Shown here in pieces: positions 10,520-20,118 of a DNA stretch of 64,000 nucleotides. This DNA is from Botrytis cinerea B05.10. Taxonomy: Eukaryota; Ascomycota; Leotiomycetes; Helotiales; Sclerotiniaceae. The stretch is from positions 1,178,001 through 1,242,000 of the forward strand of contig NC_037322.1 of NCBI RefSeq assembly GCF_000143535.2, given 5' to 3'. The notes below the pieces were generated by a model. It did not search any database. It was not told the DNA's origin and was given only the letters and a program-made list of their open reading frames with translations. Positions within the stretch are counted from its first letter, which is position 1. Each line of letters starts with the position of its first letter. Made by a program: the position numbers and the translations under genes.

Positions 10520-11118
10520 GTTGAACAGATTAGATCTGTTTGATGAGAGGAGGCTTCTATTTTACATTATACTAAGTAGTGTGCGAGAGTGGGGGAGGTG
10601 AAAACCTTTTAATTTTTGAGTGAATCTTTACTGGTGCACTAGAGTGTATATATTATGTAAGCGAAACATTGAACATAGCGACCTAAACCATTTCTTCTAT
10701 GTCTTTGATCAGTAGATACCAAGGTAAGCTCTTTCAAGGATCTAATCTCATCTTGATTTATAATAAATAGGAGTTCGAAAAGCCATCAACCTATCAAATG
10801 ACGGTTACACAAATTACCCTGAAAAATAGCATCTAATATCATACATTCTGGTCGACTACATTGCTCTTGTTGTTCTAGCATTTACAAGTATCTCTTCAAT
10901 AAAGAATACATATTACTACGAGCTTTGTAATACCGATTGATTGATCTCGGTAGCTACATGGCTCTGAATTTAAGAGACGACTACTGTTATACACATCAAG
11001 CAATCGTCAAATGCCTCCGGTAACAAAATTCCTATTCCATTCCAAATACCAAGCAAAACTCTACATACATATATATGGTATCATATCCTAAATCAAGCAA
11101 TATCACAAAAAGAACTTC
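10520..11118. other. Intergenic spacer
   Basis: AT-rich, no coding exon seen. It covers the upstream flank of tRNA-Leu and the 3' flank of the minus-strand membrane protein gene. Confidence 0.5.
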
Positions 11119-11520
11119 TCAATCATCCCCAACAAGTGGTCTTCCACCTCTTCCAGCTCCAGCAACCGGTCTACCTGCTCCAGCAGCCCCCACAATTGGT
11201 CTTCCTCCACCAAACCACCCTCCCATTCCCCCTCCAACCCCCGGCGGAGGTCCCGCTCCTCCAACTACAGGCCTTCCCGCTCCCCCCACTCCTACAACAG
11301 GTCTACCTCTCCCTGCTCCTCCAATGACCGGTCTCCCTATTCCCGGTGGCGGTGGAGGAGGCTGTGGCGAACCTGCCGAATCTGATTCCGACACTGAACT
11401 CGAAGAATAATCACTATAGTAAGCTCTTCTCCTCGAAAGTCTAAATATAAAAAAGGCGACAAGTATCAAAGCGAATACTAGTAAGATCACTATGAGAGCT
11501 ATTGCATCGTTTTGTTTCAT
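11119..11520 (-). CDS. One-pass membrane protein with Gly/Pro-rich repeat tail
   Basis: An intronless frame of 133 aa. Residues 7-27 are a single membrane helix (IALIVILLVFALILVAFFIF) followed by a basic stop-transfer segment (RLSRRR). A Ser/Tyr patch (YYSDYSSSSVSESDS) comes next, then a poly-Pro run and a tail built from imperfect units of the form GRPVVGGAG, repeated about six times. The layout predicts the tail in the cytosol if the N-terminus is outside. A plus-strand frame in the same place is a Pro-rich mirror of the repeat and is not taken as a gene. Function unknown. Confidence 0.65.
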   Translation of the reverse strand: MKQNDAIALIVILLVFALILVAFFIFRLSRRRAYYSDYSSSSVSESDSAGSPQPPPPPPGIGRPVIGGAGRGRPVVGVGGAGRPVVGGAGPPPGVGGGMGGWFGGGRPIVGAAGAGRPVAGAGRGGRPLVGDD

Positions 11521-13511
11521 GTTGTATTTTGTGGGGAGTGGTACGAGATTCGGTAGGAGTTATGAGTCGGGTCTGCAACGGTGATGCGAGGGGTTATTGT
11601 TTTTGAGGACTCGAGGGGGAACTCGATGTGCGATCAGCACAGAGGGACTGAGAAAGATGTTAGATAACATAGGAAGAAATGGAAATTCCAAGTGGAATGT
11701 ATTCTTGTTCATACAATTAAAGAACTAGAAGTACCTCAACACCAAGCGATTGGGTACTGTTCTTTACATTGGTAGAAATCCTGTCTATCAATCCGCAAGT
11801 TTTGACAATACTGCGAATAATTTCAATTTGACGTTTCGATAATGATAATTTCGATATAACTTTGATATAAGCATACAAAACCGAAATGAATCGAGAATAT
11901 CGATAATCAGAGCCAGGAATGAACGATTACATCAACATCAGAGAACATACTCTAAAGACTCGAGAAGCTATTCGAGATGTAAACAAAAACAATTCAGTCA
12001 GCCAGATGACAAAGCCCTGCATGAGGGGTAACACCAAGATGATATTCCTAGGATCATGGTAACGCCCTGGGGACAACCGAAAACTTTGGGACCTATCATG
12101 TTCCTGAATTGGGTTCGGGGGAGTACAAATTCATAACCCGAGCGGCTGGACAACAAACAAATTTTACCATTCTGAAGCAGCATCCCGCTAGCCACTATTA
12201 CTTTTAGACTCTATAACTTTCTTTTGAGATCACGATAATCTCTCACCTATGTTCGTTTTTCTAGACAAGCTTGAGAATTTCATCGATATCATTGTGTGCT
12301 CAAGAGCTTTCTCAATAATTTACTGGATTCCGATGTTCTAGACATTTAACTATTATTCCCAAATTACCCTCGGTCGCAATCCACGAATCCGAGAAACCCA
12401 AATAAAATTTCTGCAAGAATTCCTTGGTAGCTTCATATCATCTATCACCATATAATAGAGCAAATGTGATACTTCTAGAATGAATCGCTGGACCACCAGC
12501 GGAATGCGGCCCGCATGACGCAGATTCAAGCTCGAGACGGAAAATGCAATAACGTCGTCGATCCGCAGAATGACATTCATTTCCATTCTACCCCCCAGAC
12601 TACACAGGAAATGGCGTGGATAGAGATGCGAGATTCGTTCAGGGAAGAGTTCAGAAAGAAATACATGATAGTGCAGTCTGATATCAAGGTCGATGCGATG
12701 GGCAAATATGGATTCGTTCCGAGATATTACATTACAATATTTTAGACCTAGTAAGAGGACGAGGTTCTCCTCGAGATTTGAGAATACTGGCCGATGCTGA
12801 CATGAAATGAAATGAAATGAAGAAATATGAAGCTTTTAGGGGAAGGGTGTATGATATTCTATAAAGTGAATTCCAATTCTTGGGGACATCACTGGCTCAG
12901 TGATAATTTATTAGGTTAGAAATAAAGTATTCAAGAAGTTCTCGCTTAAAATTATGGTAAAAAGGGTATCATGAAGGCTTCAAGAGGCATTATTAAATTG
13001 TCGCGTATGCACACATTCTTTATGGTCGACTCATTATCTGCCTATTCATGCTGTAGAGCAAAGCTTCTGAATTATAGGTCTTTACAGGCCCAACACGCTA
13101 TAGCAGATATGCAACAAAAGAATTCCACGGGAGGGGAATAGAATCTGATTGGTCGAGGGGATTGGTAAAGTGAATATTGAAAGTGAATGCAAGGGAGTTT
13201 CGCTTATTTTCATCAGGATGAGAACTCCAACCCGAATCAAAGTCCTAATCCCATACTCACATTTCTTATTGCTAAAAAATTCTATTGCTGAATTACAGTT
13301 CAAATTCATAGACCTTTCGATCGTAGATTGCCAATTGTCATGATCAGGTCAGAAGTACAAGTTCACATTTCGATAATATCAAAGTTTCGGAATCTGCACT
13401 AAAGAAATACCATTAGATACATTACACAGTAAACATAACTAACTATACAGACAACAACCACCCTCGTCTATCAACATCTATCTCTAAGCTTCTAATTGAT
13501 TCTACGCAAAA
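11521..13511. other. Two-kilobase gene-poor spacer
   Basis: Only short frames are present. The longest plausible one, at 12515-12745 on the plus strand (76 codons), has no motif and no supporting splice or context signals. The stretch includes tgaaatgaaatgaaatga near 12800, a small pentamer repeat. Confidence 0.45.
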
Positions 13512-14663
13512 TCAAAAATCAAAATTTACCTCCGGCCACTCCTTACTAGGCCCATCCAGGACCTTCTCTCTCTTCCCAAAAAACCACTTCCCAAAAAACC
13601 CACCCACAAACTCCGTCTGCACGTCCAAAATCCTCACTCCATTGATCGTGCCCACTAAGTCCTCATACCCCTCCAACCCCAGTACCGTTGCCCAAACCGC
13701 CAAATCCGTATAGCTACCATGCACCGCCCCATTAACCCTCACATCTCTTTTCCAACCTCCAAGCTTCACCGAGTTTGCCCAGAATTCATACCACGTCGGA
13801 TCTCGATCTTCCGTTCTCGTATGATTTTCATTCGCCATAATCATGAATGGTTTTTTGAGCCCGCTCTGTACAACACCACCTTCGATTGCCCCGTCAAGAT
13901 TGACTCCGTACGAGAAGCGAGAGTCATCATGCACAACTTGGAAAGATGCAGCTCCGCCCAATGAGTGTCCAAACGTACCGGTTGTTTTAGTTTGGAATAT
14001 TGATTGAGATCTTCCATATCCATAAGAAGGGGATGAAGAATTCTTGACGCCAGGAATTTGGGCAGTGAATAATGGATCCGAGAAAGAGTTCAACACAAAT
14101 TGCATATCTTTAACTCGAGCATTGACATATGGAATTCCAGCGGTATAGTTATCGAAATCCTCATCTACCCATGTTGCAATTGTGCCATTTGAATATTCGA
14201 TGAATTCGACATCGAAAGGATGATCAATAGTTATAACGAGATAGCCCAAAGAAGCGATATTCTCGGCAATGATGGTATAAGCAAGTCGCGTATTTCCATA
14301 GCCTGGAGAGAAAAGAAGGATTGGGAAATCAAACGAATGACTATGCGAAAGAAGAATAGGAGCGGAATCGTAGGAACGGGAGGTAAGCTCTTGGAGGATT
14401 GCGGAAGGAAGAGAGTAGCTTTCTGCTAAATAAAGAGCCGTGGCTGCTGGGAAGGAGGGCGCGAATGTATAAGATGAGTTTTTGGCAGATGTGGGATAGA
14501 ACAGGGAGAGCATTAGGCTGCGAGAGGTAGATGAGTCCGTCACTTGGAGAGTGGTGGTACCAAGGATATGAGGCCCAGGTAGTGGAGGTGCTTGAATGCT
14601 GCCATAGACGACATGGGAAAGATTGAGAAATAGCCAGCAGATTTTCATCGTGATTAAAGTCAT
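13512..14663 (-). CDS. Secreted PAF-acetylhydrolase-like lipase (alpha/beta hydrolase)
   Basis: Intronless, 383 aa. Residues 1-21 look like a signal peptide (MTLITMKICWLFLNLSHVVYG); the Met at position 6 is an alternative start. The fold has the nucleophile elbow FGHSLGGAA with the catalytic Ser at about 234, an acidic residue in the segment PFMIMANENHTRTEDRD, and the catalytic His in NGAVHGSYTDL. These with FPILLFSPGYGNTRL match the platelet-activating-factor acetylhydrolase isoform II family, serine esterases that release short or oxidised acyl groups from phospholipids. In fungi the natural substrate is unknown. Expected location is outside the cell or in the secretory path. Confidence 0.85.
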   Translation of the reverse strand: MTLITMKICWLFLNLSHVVYGSIQAPPLPGPHILGTTTLQVTDSSTSRSLMLSLFYPTSAKNSSYTFAPSFPAATALYLAESYSLPSAILQELTSRSYDSAPILLSHSHSFDFPILLFSPGYGNTRLAYTIIAENIASLGYLVITIDHPFDVEFIEYSNGTIATWVDEDFDNYTAGIPYVNARVKDMQFVLNSFSDPLFTAQIPGVKNSSSPSYGYGRSQSIFQTKTTGTFGHSLGGAASFQVVHDDSRFSYGVNLDGAIEGGVVQSGLKKPFMIMANENHTRTEDRDPTWYEFWANSVKLGGWKRDVRVNGAVHGSYTDLAVWATVLGLEGYEDLVGTINGVRILDVQTEFVGGFFGKWFFGKREKVLDGPSKEWPEVNFDF

Positions 14664-15299
14664 GTTGCTTTTTATTAATGCTAATCAATGTGGACAATTC
14701 AAACAATGAAACCGTCTACCTGGGTGATTTTATACAAAATTTGAGTTTCTCAGCCGCAAGCACAAAATTTGTCTGCCTAGAAATAGCGGTACTCGGCAAG
14801 TACAAATTGCATAACAGCAGACCATTGTTGAAGATATTCGTAATCGAGCATTTTTGATCTGTTACGCAATTGAACAATGTCTGTATGGCAGTATGCTGGG
14901 ATACGATTGTAAAAGGTCATTCGTGATAGTTTTACATAATATGCCTCGTGGCTGTGCATCAGCCCCGCAAGATTGGCAGTCCCTTGTAGAGTATTCTACC
15001 GCAAATAAAACACATCCAATCATATCTTTCTTGACATATTGTTCTTTGGACTAAGAGGCCGAGACTAGAGACTTCTACAGCCTTAGACTTACGAAGAAAG
15101 AATGCAGAAGCTACCCCTAAGCTTTGGAAGGGAGCCTGCTTTGATTGCAACCTAGTGAGAATAATGACATGGGTTGATTTTATCACAGTCCAGTAGACAG
15201 ATCTCCTATAACAAGGCAGAGCTAGTTATTTACCACATCTAATCGCCTCAACCATTGCAATTCACACAACGCTCTGTGCCAATCACACAGCAAGCAAAA
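14664..15299. other. Intergenic spacer
   Basis: No coding exon supported. It contains the promoter side of the lipase gene (minus strand). Confidence 0.5.
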
Positions 15300-15524
15300 A
15301 TGCCTCCTCGATTAGACCTTGTCGTTCGAGTCGGAAGACAAATACGTAGAAGACCTGCTAGGCCAGTGGCGATCCGACCTATCCGAAGACCTCCAATACG
15401 AAGAAGGTCGCCAATAAGAAGTGGAGGAGGAAGAGGAAGGGTTAGAAGGAGAAGATGTGGGAGAAGACTAGCTGCAAGAACACGGCTGGACATCTTGTTA
15501 TTTGCAGCTTCATACAGTGGTTAG
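15300..15524 (+). CDS. Possible 74-aa Arg-rich protein
   Basis: A short frame begins at an ATG in good context (AAAAATGCC). Residues 10-55 are extremely Arg-rich with Ile and Pro at regular spacing (RRPARPVAIRPIRRPPIRRR). Charge and composition would suit nucleic-acid binding. The opposite strand is also open here as a Leu-rich frame, so one of the two may be an artefact of the repetitive composition. No family recognised and no homology check possible. Confidence 0.3.
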   Translation: MPPRLDLVVRVGRQIRRRPARPVAIRPIRRPPIRRRSPIRSGGGRGRVRRRRCGRRLAARTRLDILLFAASYSG

Positions 15525-15704
15525 GGAGATTCACATGGAGTAATTTGTCGGTCTGAAACGAGACGAGAATAATTTTTGGACGATGAAAGCACATGAGTGA
15601 ATATATCACGTTCACTTAAAACGCAAAATGGACATTTGTGGAATGCTGGATAAATGCTGCCATATATTGATTGATATATCGCCTAGGCTCATCAAATCCA
15701 AGAT

Positions 15705-16801
15705 TTACTTTTGATATTCAAACTTTGTCATCATAGTTCCAATATGTGGTAGAATCTCAACCGAGAATGAATCTCCTTCCCTCAGATATTCCTTTGGTGT
15801 AAAGCTATTACCAACACCCGCTGGAGTACCGGTCAAGATTATTGTACCTGGCAAGATTGTAGTGCCTTGAGAGAGGAAAGAAACAATTTTCGCAACGGGG
15901 AAAATCAAATCACTGTTATTGGTCAGTTTACGGCTGGAAATCGGAATCGGATATTCATACTCTGTTCCGCAATCTTGCATAACCTTTCCGTTCTTTAGAC
16001 CTCTAACTCGAAGTTTCGATGGGTCTGGAATGAGTTTCGTGGATGCCAAAACTGGACCTAGAATTTTGTCAGTTCCAATTCTCCAAAAAAGAGTAGAGAT
16101 GGCATACCAATTGGGCAAGCACCGTCAAAACTTTTGCTGAAACACCATTGACTTTGCGAAAATTGACTTGCACGACTGCTGACATCATTTGCTGCTGTAT
16201 ATCCCAAAACATAATTCAATGCGTCTGCCTCGCTGACGTCCTTGCACTTCTCTCCAATCACAATTACCAATTCGGATTCGTAATCGCAGCAATCATCTTT
16301 CAGCGCAAACTTTGGAATAACTGTAGGGGATGGATATGGATCTGCGAGAGAGGTCGAAGGTTTCATAAAAACGGTTGGCAGATCAGGGATGGCCATTTTA
16401 ACTTCGTGCGCATGTTGAACATACTGCAATTTTTAGTCAGTTCCTTGGGTATATGTATTTCAGAGGAATCGTTTCTTACATTCAATCCAATACATCTTAT
16501 TGTGCCAACTTCAGACTCTGCGAGAGGAGATAAAAGCTTTCCAATTTCTTTAATGGTTCCAGTTGACGTTCCTGGCTCTAAGACTGATGATCCGCTGTAT
16601 ACATCAACTTTCACGTCCTTTCCGGCAATGATTGCAGCTCCCACATCGAGCTCTGAGTCTACTGGTTGGCCAATGAGTATCTCCTCGGAAGATTTGGGTA
16701 CAAATCGTACGAGACCTGGAATGGATGTCAATTAGCTTATTCGAATTGAGTGCTTTGATAAGACTATGGAACAACATACGCTCGAATGACGGTACTGGCA
16801 T
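15705..16801 (-). CDS. Fumarylacetoacetate hydrolase (FAH) family protein
   Basis: Four exons, 16780-16801, 16480-16715, 16108-16423 and 15705-16057, with introns of 64, 56 and 50 nt, all GT-AG, give 308 aa. The family core is clear: a metal-binding triad with Glu at about 135 and 137 in YESELVIVIGE and Asp at about 166 in GYTAANDVSSR, followed by SFDGACPIGPV and the C-terminal TGTPAGVG loop. Members with this short N-terminal domain hydrolyse or decarboxylate 2-keto acids such as acylpyruvates and aromatic ring-cleavage products with Mg or Mn. The exact substrate is not readable. The gene is divergent from the DUF3500 gene, with an 800-bp shared upstream region. Confidence 0.9.
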
Positions 16802-17601
16802 GGCTGATGTATGGGTGGGATGTTGGTATATTGTGGTATTTGCAATGGTAATGAGAATGAGGAACAGAGAATGAGGAACAGAGAATGAGGAACAGAGAAT
16901 GAGGAACAGAGAATGAGTAAAATGAAGTCTTTGGGAGCGGAGGACGCAGAAATACTGAAGAGAACTATTCTCGACTTAGCCAAACATGAGCTTCAAACCC
17001 CCCACCTACTCTTCTTCACCCCACTTCGATGAAAGCCGATTCAACTGCCTTCATCATGGCAACAATTGCTCCGATATCGTATTATCCATATCTGCCACCG
17101 TCCCTCGTGCATGGTCAAATTGTCTCGGTCGATATCCGTACGGGAAGTGTTGCATTCAGCGTGGACGCGTAAGGAACGACAAGAGTCCCCACAAGACATG
17201 AAGTGGAAGGGGTGGGGAGATTGAGGGGAATTCATGGATTGAACACGCTAATTTGTGGGGATTATTCAGCATTGAGTCCCCCGAAGCTTCAGGATGGAAT
17301 TCCCAAGCTTCAATAGTGGAGTGTCCACTTGATCAACTCAACTCAATTCAATCCAATTCGTACTCGTTCGCTCTTAATATCTATTCCGCAAGCTCTCCAC
17401 ATCAACTGAAGCCATGGGCAGATCATCATTGTCAGGTCATGCTTCGGCTCTGCCAGTAGTGATAGATCGATCAATCGAAGAACATTCATATCCAGACCAA
17501 TTCCTCCTTCAGACTTTCAAACAGCCCATTGTGATACAAGCTTTCTACACGTCAAACCCCAAATCCATACCATCACTCGAAGTCTTTAGCCTATAGCAGA
17601 T
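16802..17601. other. Shared upstream region of the divergent FAH and DUF3500 genes
   Basis: No coding exon supported. It contains the 14-bp minisatellite at 16855-16917. Both flanking genes start from this region in opposite directions, so it should hold both promoters. Confidence 0.5.
16855..16917. repeat. 14-bp minisatellite, four and a half copies
   Basis: Unit GAATGAGGAACAGA repeated four times without change, followed by GAATGAG. It starts 54 bp upstream of the FAH-family start codon, so it lies in its promoter or leader. Confidence 0.95.
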
Positions 17602-18992
17602 ATGGCAGTTTTACCAGAGAATTCAGGATACATTCAAAGTTCTGACCCTACAAAGCCTCGCTCCGATGCAGCTGTTCCTTTCCGCGATATCATACCTTCC
17701 CCAGACCATCCTCGCATTGCTGGGATACAAGATCATACAGCATCAAGTTGGTGCGAGTCAAGGAGGCAGATTGAGGCTCCGGCTTGGCTGATCAATCGAC
17801 TTGATGCAAAGAATTTGGAGAAACCATACAAAGGATTCACATCAGACGGAAAGGTCAGAGAGGGGCTATATAACTATGCGGAGGATGAAGGTGCGCCGAC
17901 AGAGGATGTGATTGCGAAAACGGAGGAGTTTCTAAAGGTCTTGAGTGAAGATCAAAGGAAAGCGGTTCAATTTGGAGATGTTACAGATGATGAATTTAGA
18001 CTGTGGTCGAATCCAGAATTATACATGAATCCAGGTAAGGAGTGAAGATATCTTTATTTTGATCCCATACTTATCTCCAAGATAGGTGGACTACGACTCG
18101 ATGAGTGTTCCTCAGAAATTCAAACCGCCATTCACGCCATTCTCAGAGCTTCATCCTCTAAGCAAGGCTATGAAAAAATTCACGCTTGCTGCCTCACAAA
18201 TGATTTCCTTGGACATCTAGTGAACGGCAAGAAAGTGCTCAATGAACATTCCTACAACTTCCGCTTGTTTGGTACACCATCCATGACAAAACCATTCGGA
18301 TACACATTTTTTGGGCACCACTTGTGTTTTTGTGTGGTTTTTCTAGGAAAGAGAATGGTAATTGGTCCTACATTTATGGGAGCAGAACCTGATAGAATCG
18401 ATGAGGGACCACATGCCGGCCTGAGATTATTTAGATCAGAAGAGATGGATAGTTTAAGCTTGATGCAAAGCTTACCTAAAGAATTACAAGAGAAGGCAAC
18501 TCTGAGTAAGGGAATGGACGGAAAAAGTTTGCCAGCTGATAGGTGGAATCCTTTTGACGAAAGACATCTGGGTGGTGCGAGACAAGATAACAGGATCGTC
18601 CCATATGAAGGATGCCCAGTATCCGAATTTTCAGCAAACCAGCAAGAACAAATCATCAAGCTTTTCAAATCATTTAATGAGTATTATCCCGACTCGGTTT
18701 TGGAGCACAGGGTTGCACTATTTAAGAAACATCTTGATGAAACATATTTTGCTTGGATCGGCGAGTTTGGAGACGATGATCCTTATTACTACCGTATCCA
18801 TAGCCCGGTAGCATTTATGGAATTGGATTTTCATTGTGGGAGTAAGTCTCACTATTTCCCCTGTTTGACACATCTAACATTGTTTTAGTTTTCTTAACGA
18901 ATACAAGTCCAGCAAGATGTCACATTCATACATGCAACAGGCTGCCTAACCGAGGTGATTATGGGCGAGCACTTCTGGAGCAATCGAAGTAG
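17602..18992 (+). CDS. DUF3500-family protein
   Basis: Exons 17602-18034, 18086-18841 and 18889-18992 with introns of 51 and 47 nt give 430 aa ending in RLPNRGDYGRALLEQSK. The protein resembles the DUF3500 family of bacteria and fungi, judged from the order of features: an N-terminal helical part (EEFLKVLSEDQRKAVQFGDVTDDEFRLW), a glycine-rich FGYTFFGHHLCF segment, the VIGPTFMGAEPDRI stretch, and the closing Arg-Gly-Asp-Tyr-Gly motif. No activity has been firmly assigned to the family to my knowledge. The divergent arrangement with the FAH-family gene suggests a role in the same catabolic route, which is inference. Confidence 0.8.
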
Positions 18993-19308
18993 ATTGAGAT
19001 TAATGAAGTGGTCGAAAATATATCTATTTAAGAGTTACCCAGCTTGTCATTATTGTTCTTGTGATTATTTTGATTTATTTGATTATACGTGTATTACTGA
19101 CGGTTCAAACTTCATCTCGAGCTTTGAATTTAAATTCAGGGGACCAATTTGAAAAATTGTATTAATATCCAAGAGTATATGCCAGGCTAATCCTCATCCT
19201 TTCCCAGATTGCTAATACATTTCAGAAAATCCAATATTTCGGCTACCAAGTAAGTGGGTATCCATGCTTCCAGAAACTCCCAAACGCCGGCCAAGAAAAT
19301 CATGCCAT
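18993..19308. other. Convergent spacer
   Basis: Lies between two converging genes and should hold both 3' ends. Nothing else seen. Confidence 0.5.
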
Positions 19309-20118
19309 TCATTCCTCTTGTAGCATAAGACATTGTAGTTTCGTACTTAGCATTTTGATATTGCATAGTTCGACGTCTGCAGGAGTATCTTTGTCACAAA
19401 TGCGGAGATTACTCGGAGGGAGTTTTTTCCTGGGATTCAACACCCCTCCTGTTCCCTTCCGTCTTAACCCTCCTGTTCTGGACAAATCAAAAACACCAGT
19501 GAATCGGTACCATGGGTACTCTGCGCTTACGCCCGGATACAGAGAACCCATCTGAATATGCCATTCGACCGTGTGAGATACCTCACTTCCCCTCTCAACG
19601 GCGACGCCTCCCACGTGAAGATGATTCTTGTGAAAATATTCCACCACCTCCGTCATCTGTAGAAGATCTGAGCTCTTGCCCGTTAACGAGAACTTGCGAT
19701 ATCTAAACGGATTTTCGACCTCTTCGCCCGTGTCGTTGACAATGATTGCGCGAAAGCCGATATGTCGGAACTCGTGGTGTTTCTCAATGACGTATTTGTG
19801 AGCGACTGAGGGGTGAGTAACTTGTGAGCCTTTTTGGCTCGCTTTTGGATCACTGAGAACCAGGGCGCAAAAGTGACATCCCCAGCCCACGAGTTTAAGG
19901 TCATATGGGCTTTTGGGAGTGGAAGGTGTGTCAGAAGGAGATGTGACATCTTCGGATGATGACATGGGTTCTTGAGGATAATGGATCCATCCATGATCAA
20001 ATCCGCGCGTGATGAGTCCGAATAGGCCGTAGGTAGTTAGTAGCATGTAGCTGCAGGTTCTACACATGTCGTCGCCATCGCTGATGAACATCTTGTGGAG
20101 ACGGTTCGGATCGGCCAT
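19309..20118 (-). CDS. Unassigned protein with paired cysteines (HET-associated style N-terminus)
   Basis: A single exon of 269 aa starting MADPNRLHKMFISDGDD. Two cysteine pairs, CRTC at about 19-22 and GWGCHFCALVL at about 80-90, are spaced as in the N-terminal regions that precede HET domains in many fungal proteins, where a C-x2-C and a G-C-x2-C flank a short linker. No HET domain follows; the rest has aromatic beta-type segments (HVGGVAVERG, YPWYRFTGVFDL). It might be a remnant or a short stand-alone version of such a region. The start is the first ATG of the frame and no downstream intron is evident. Confidence 0.6.
   Translation of the reverse strand: MADPNRLHKMFISDGDDMCRTCSYMLLTTYGLFGLITRGFDHGWIHYPQEPMSSSEDVTSPSDTPSTPKSPYDLKLVGWGCHFCALVLSDPKASQKGSQVTHPSVAHKYVIEKHHEFRHIGFRAIIVNDTGEEVENPFRYRKFSLTGKSSDLLQMTEVVEYFHKNHLHVGGVAVERGSEVSHTVEWHIQMGSLYPGVSAEYPWYRFTGVFDLSRTGGLRRKGTGGVLNPRKKLPPSNLRICDKDTPADVELCNIKMLSTKLQCLMLQEE

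Noticed and set aside
11075..11410. Plus-strand Pro-rich frame of 111 codons
   Set aside because: Mirror of the Gly-rich repeat of the minus-strand membrane protein; lacks a leader or domain.
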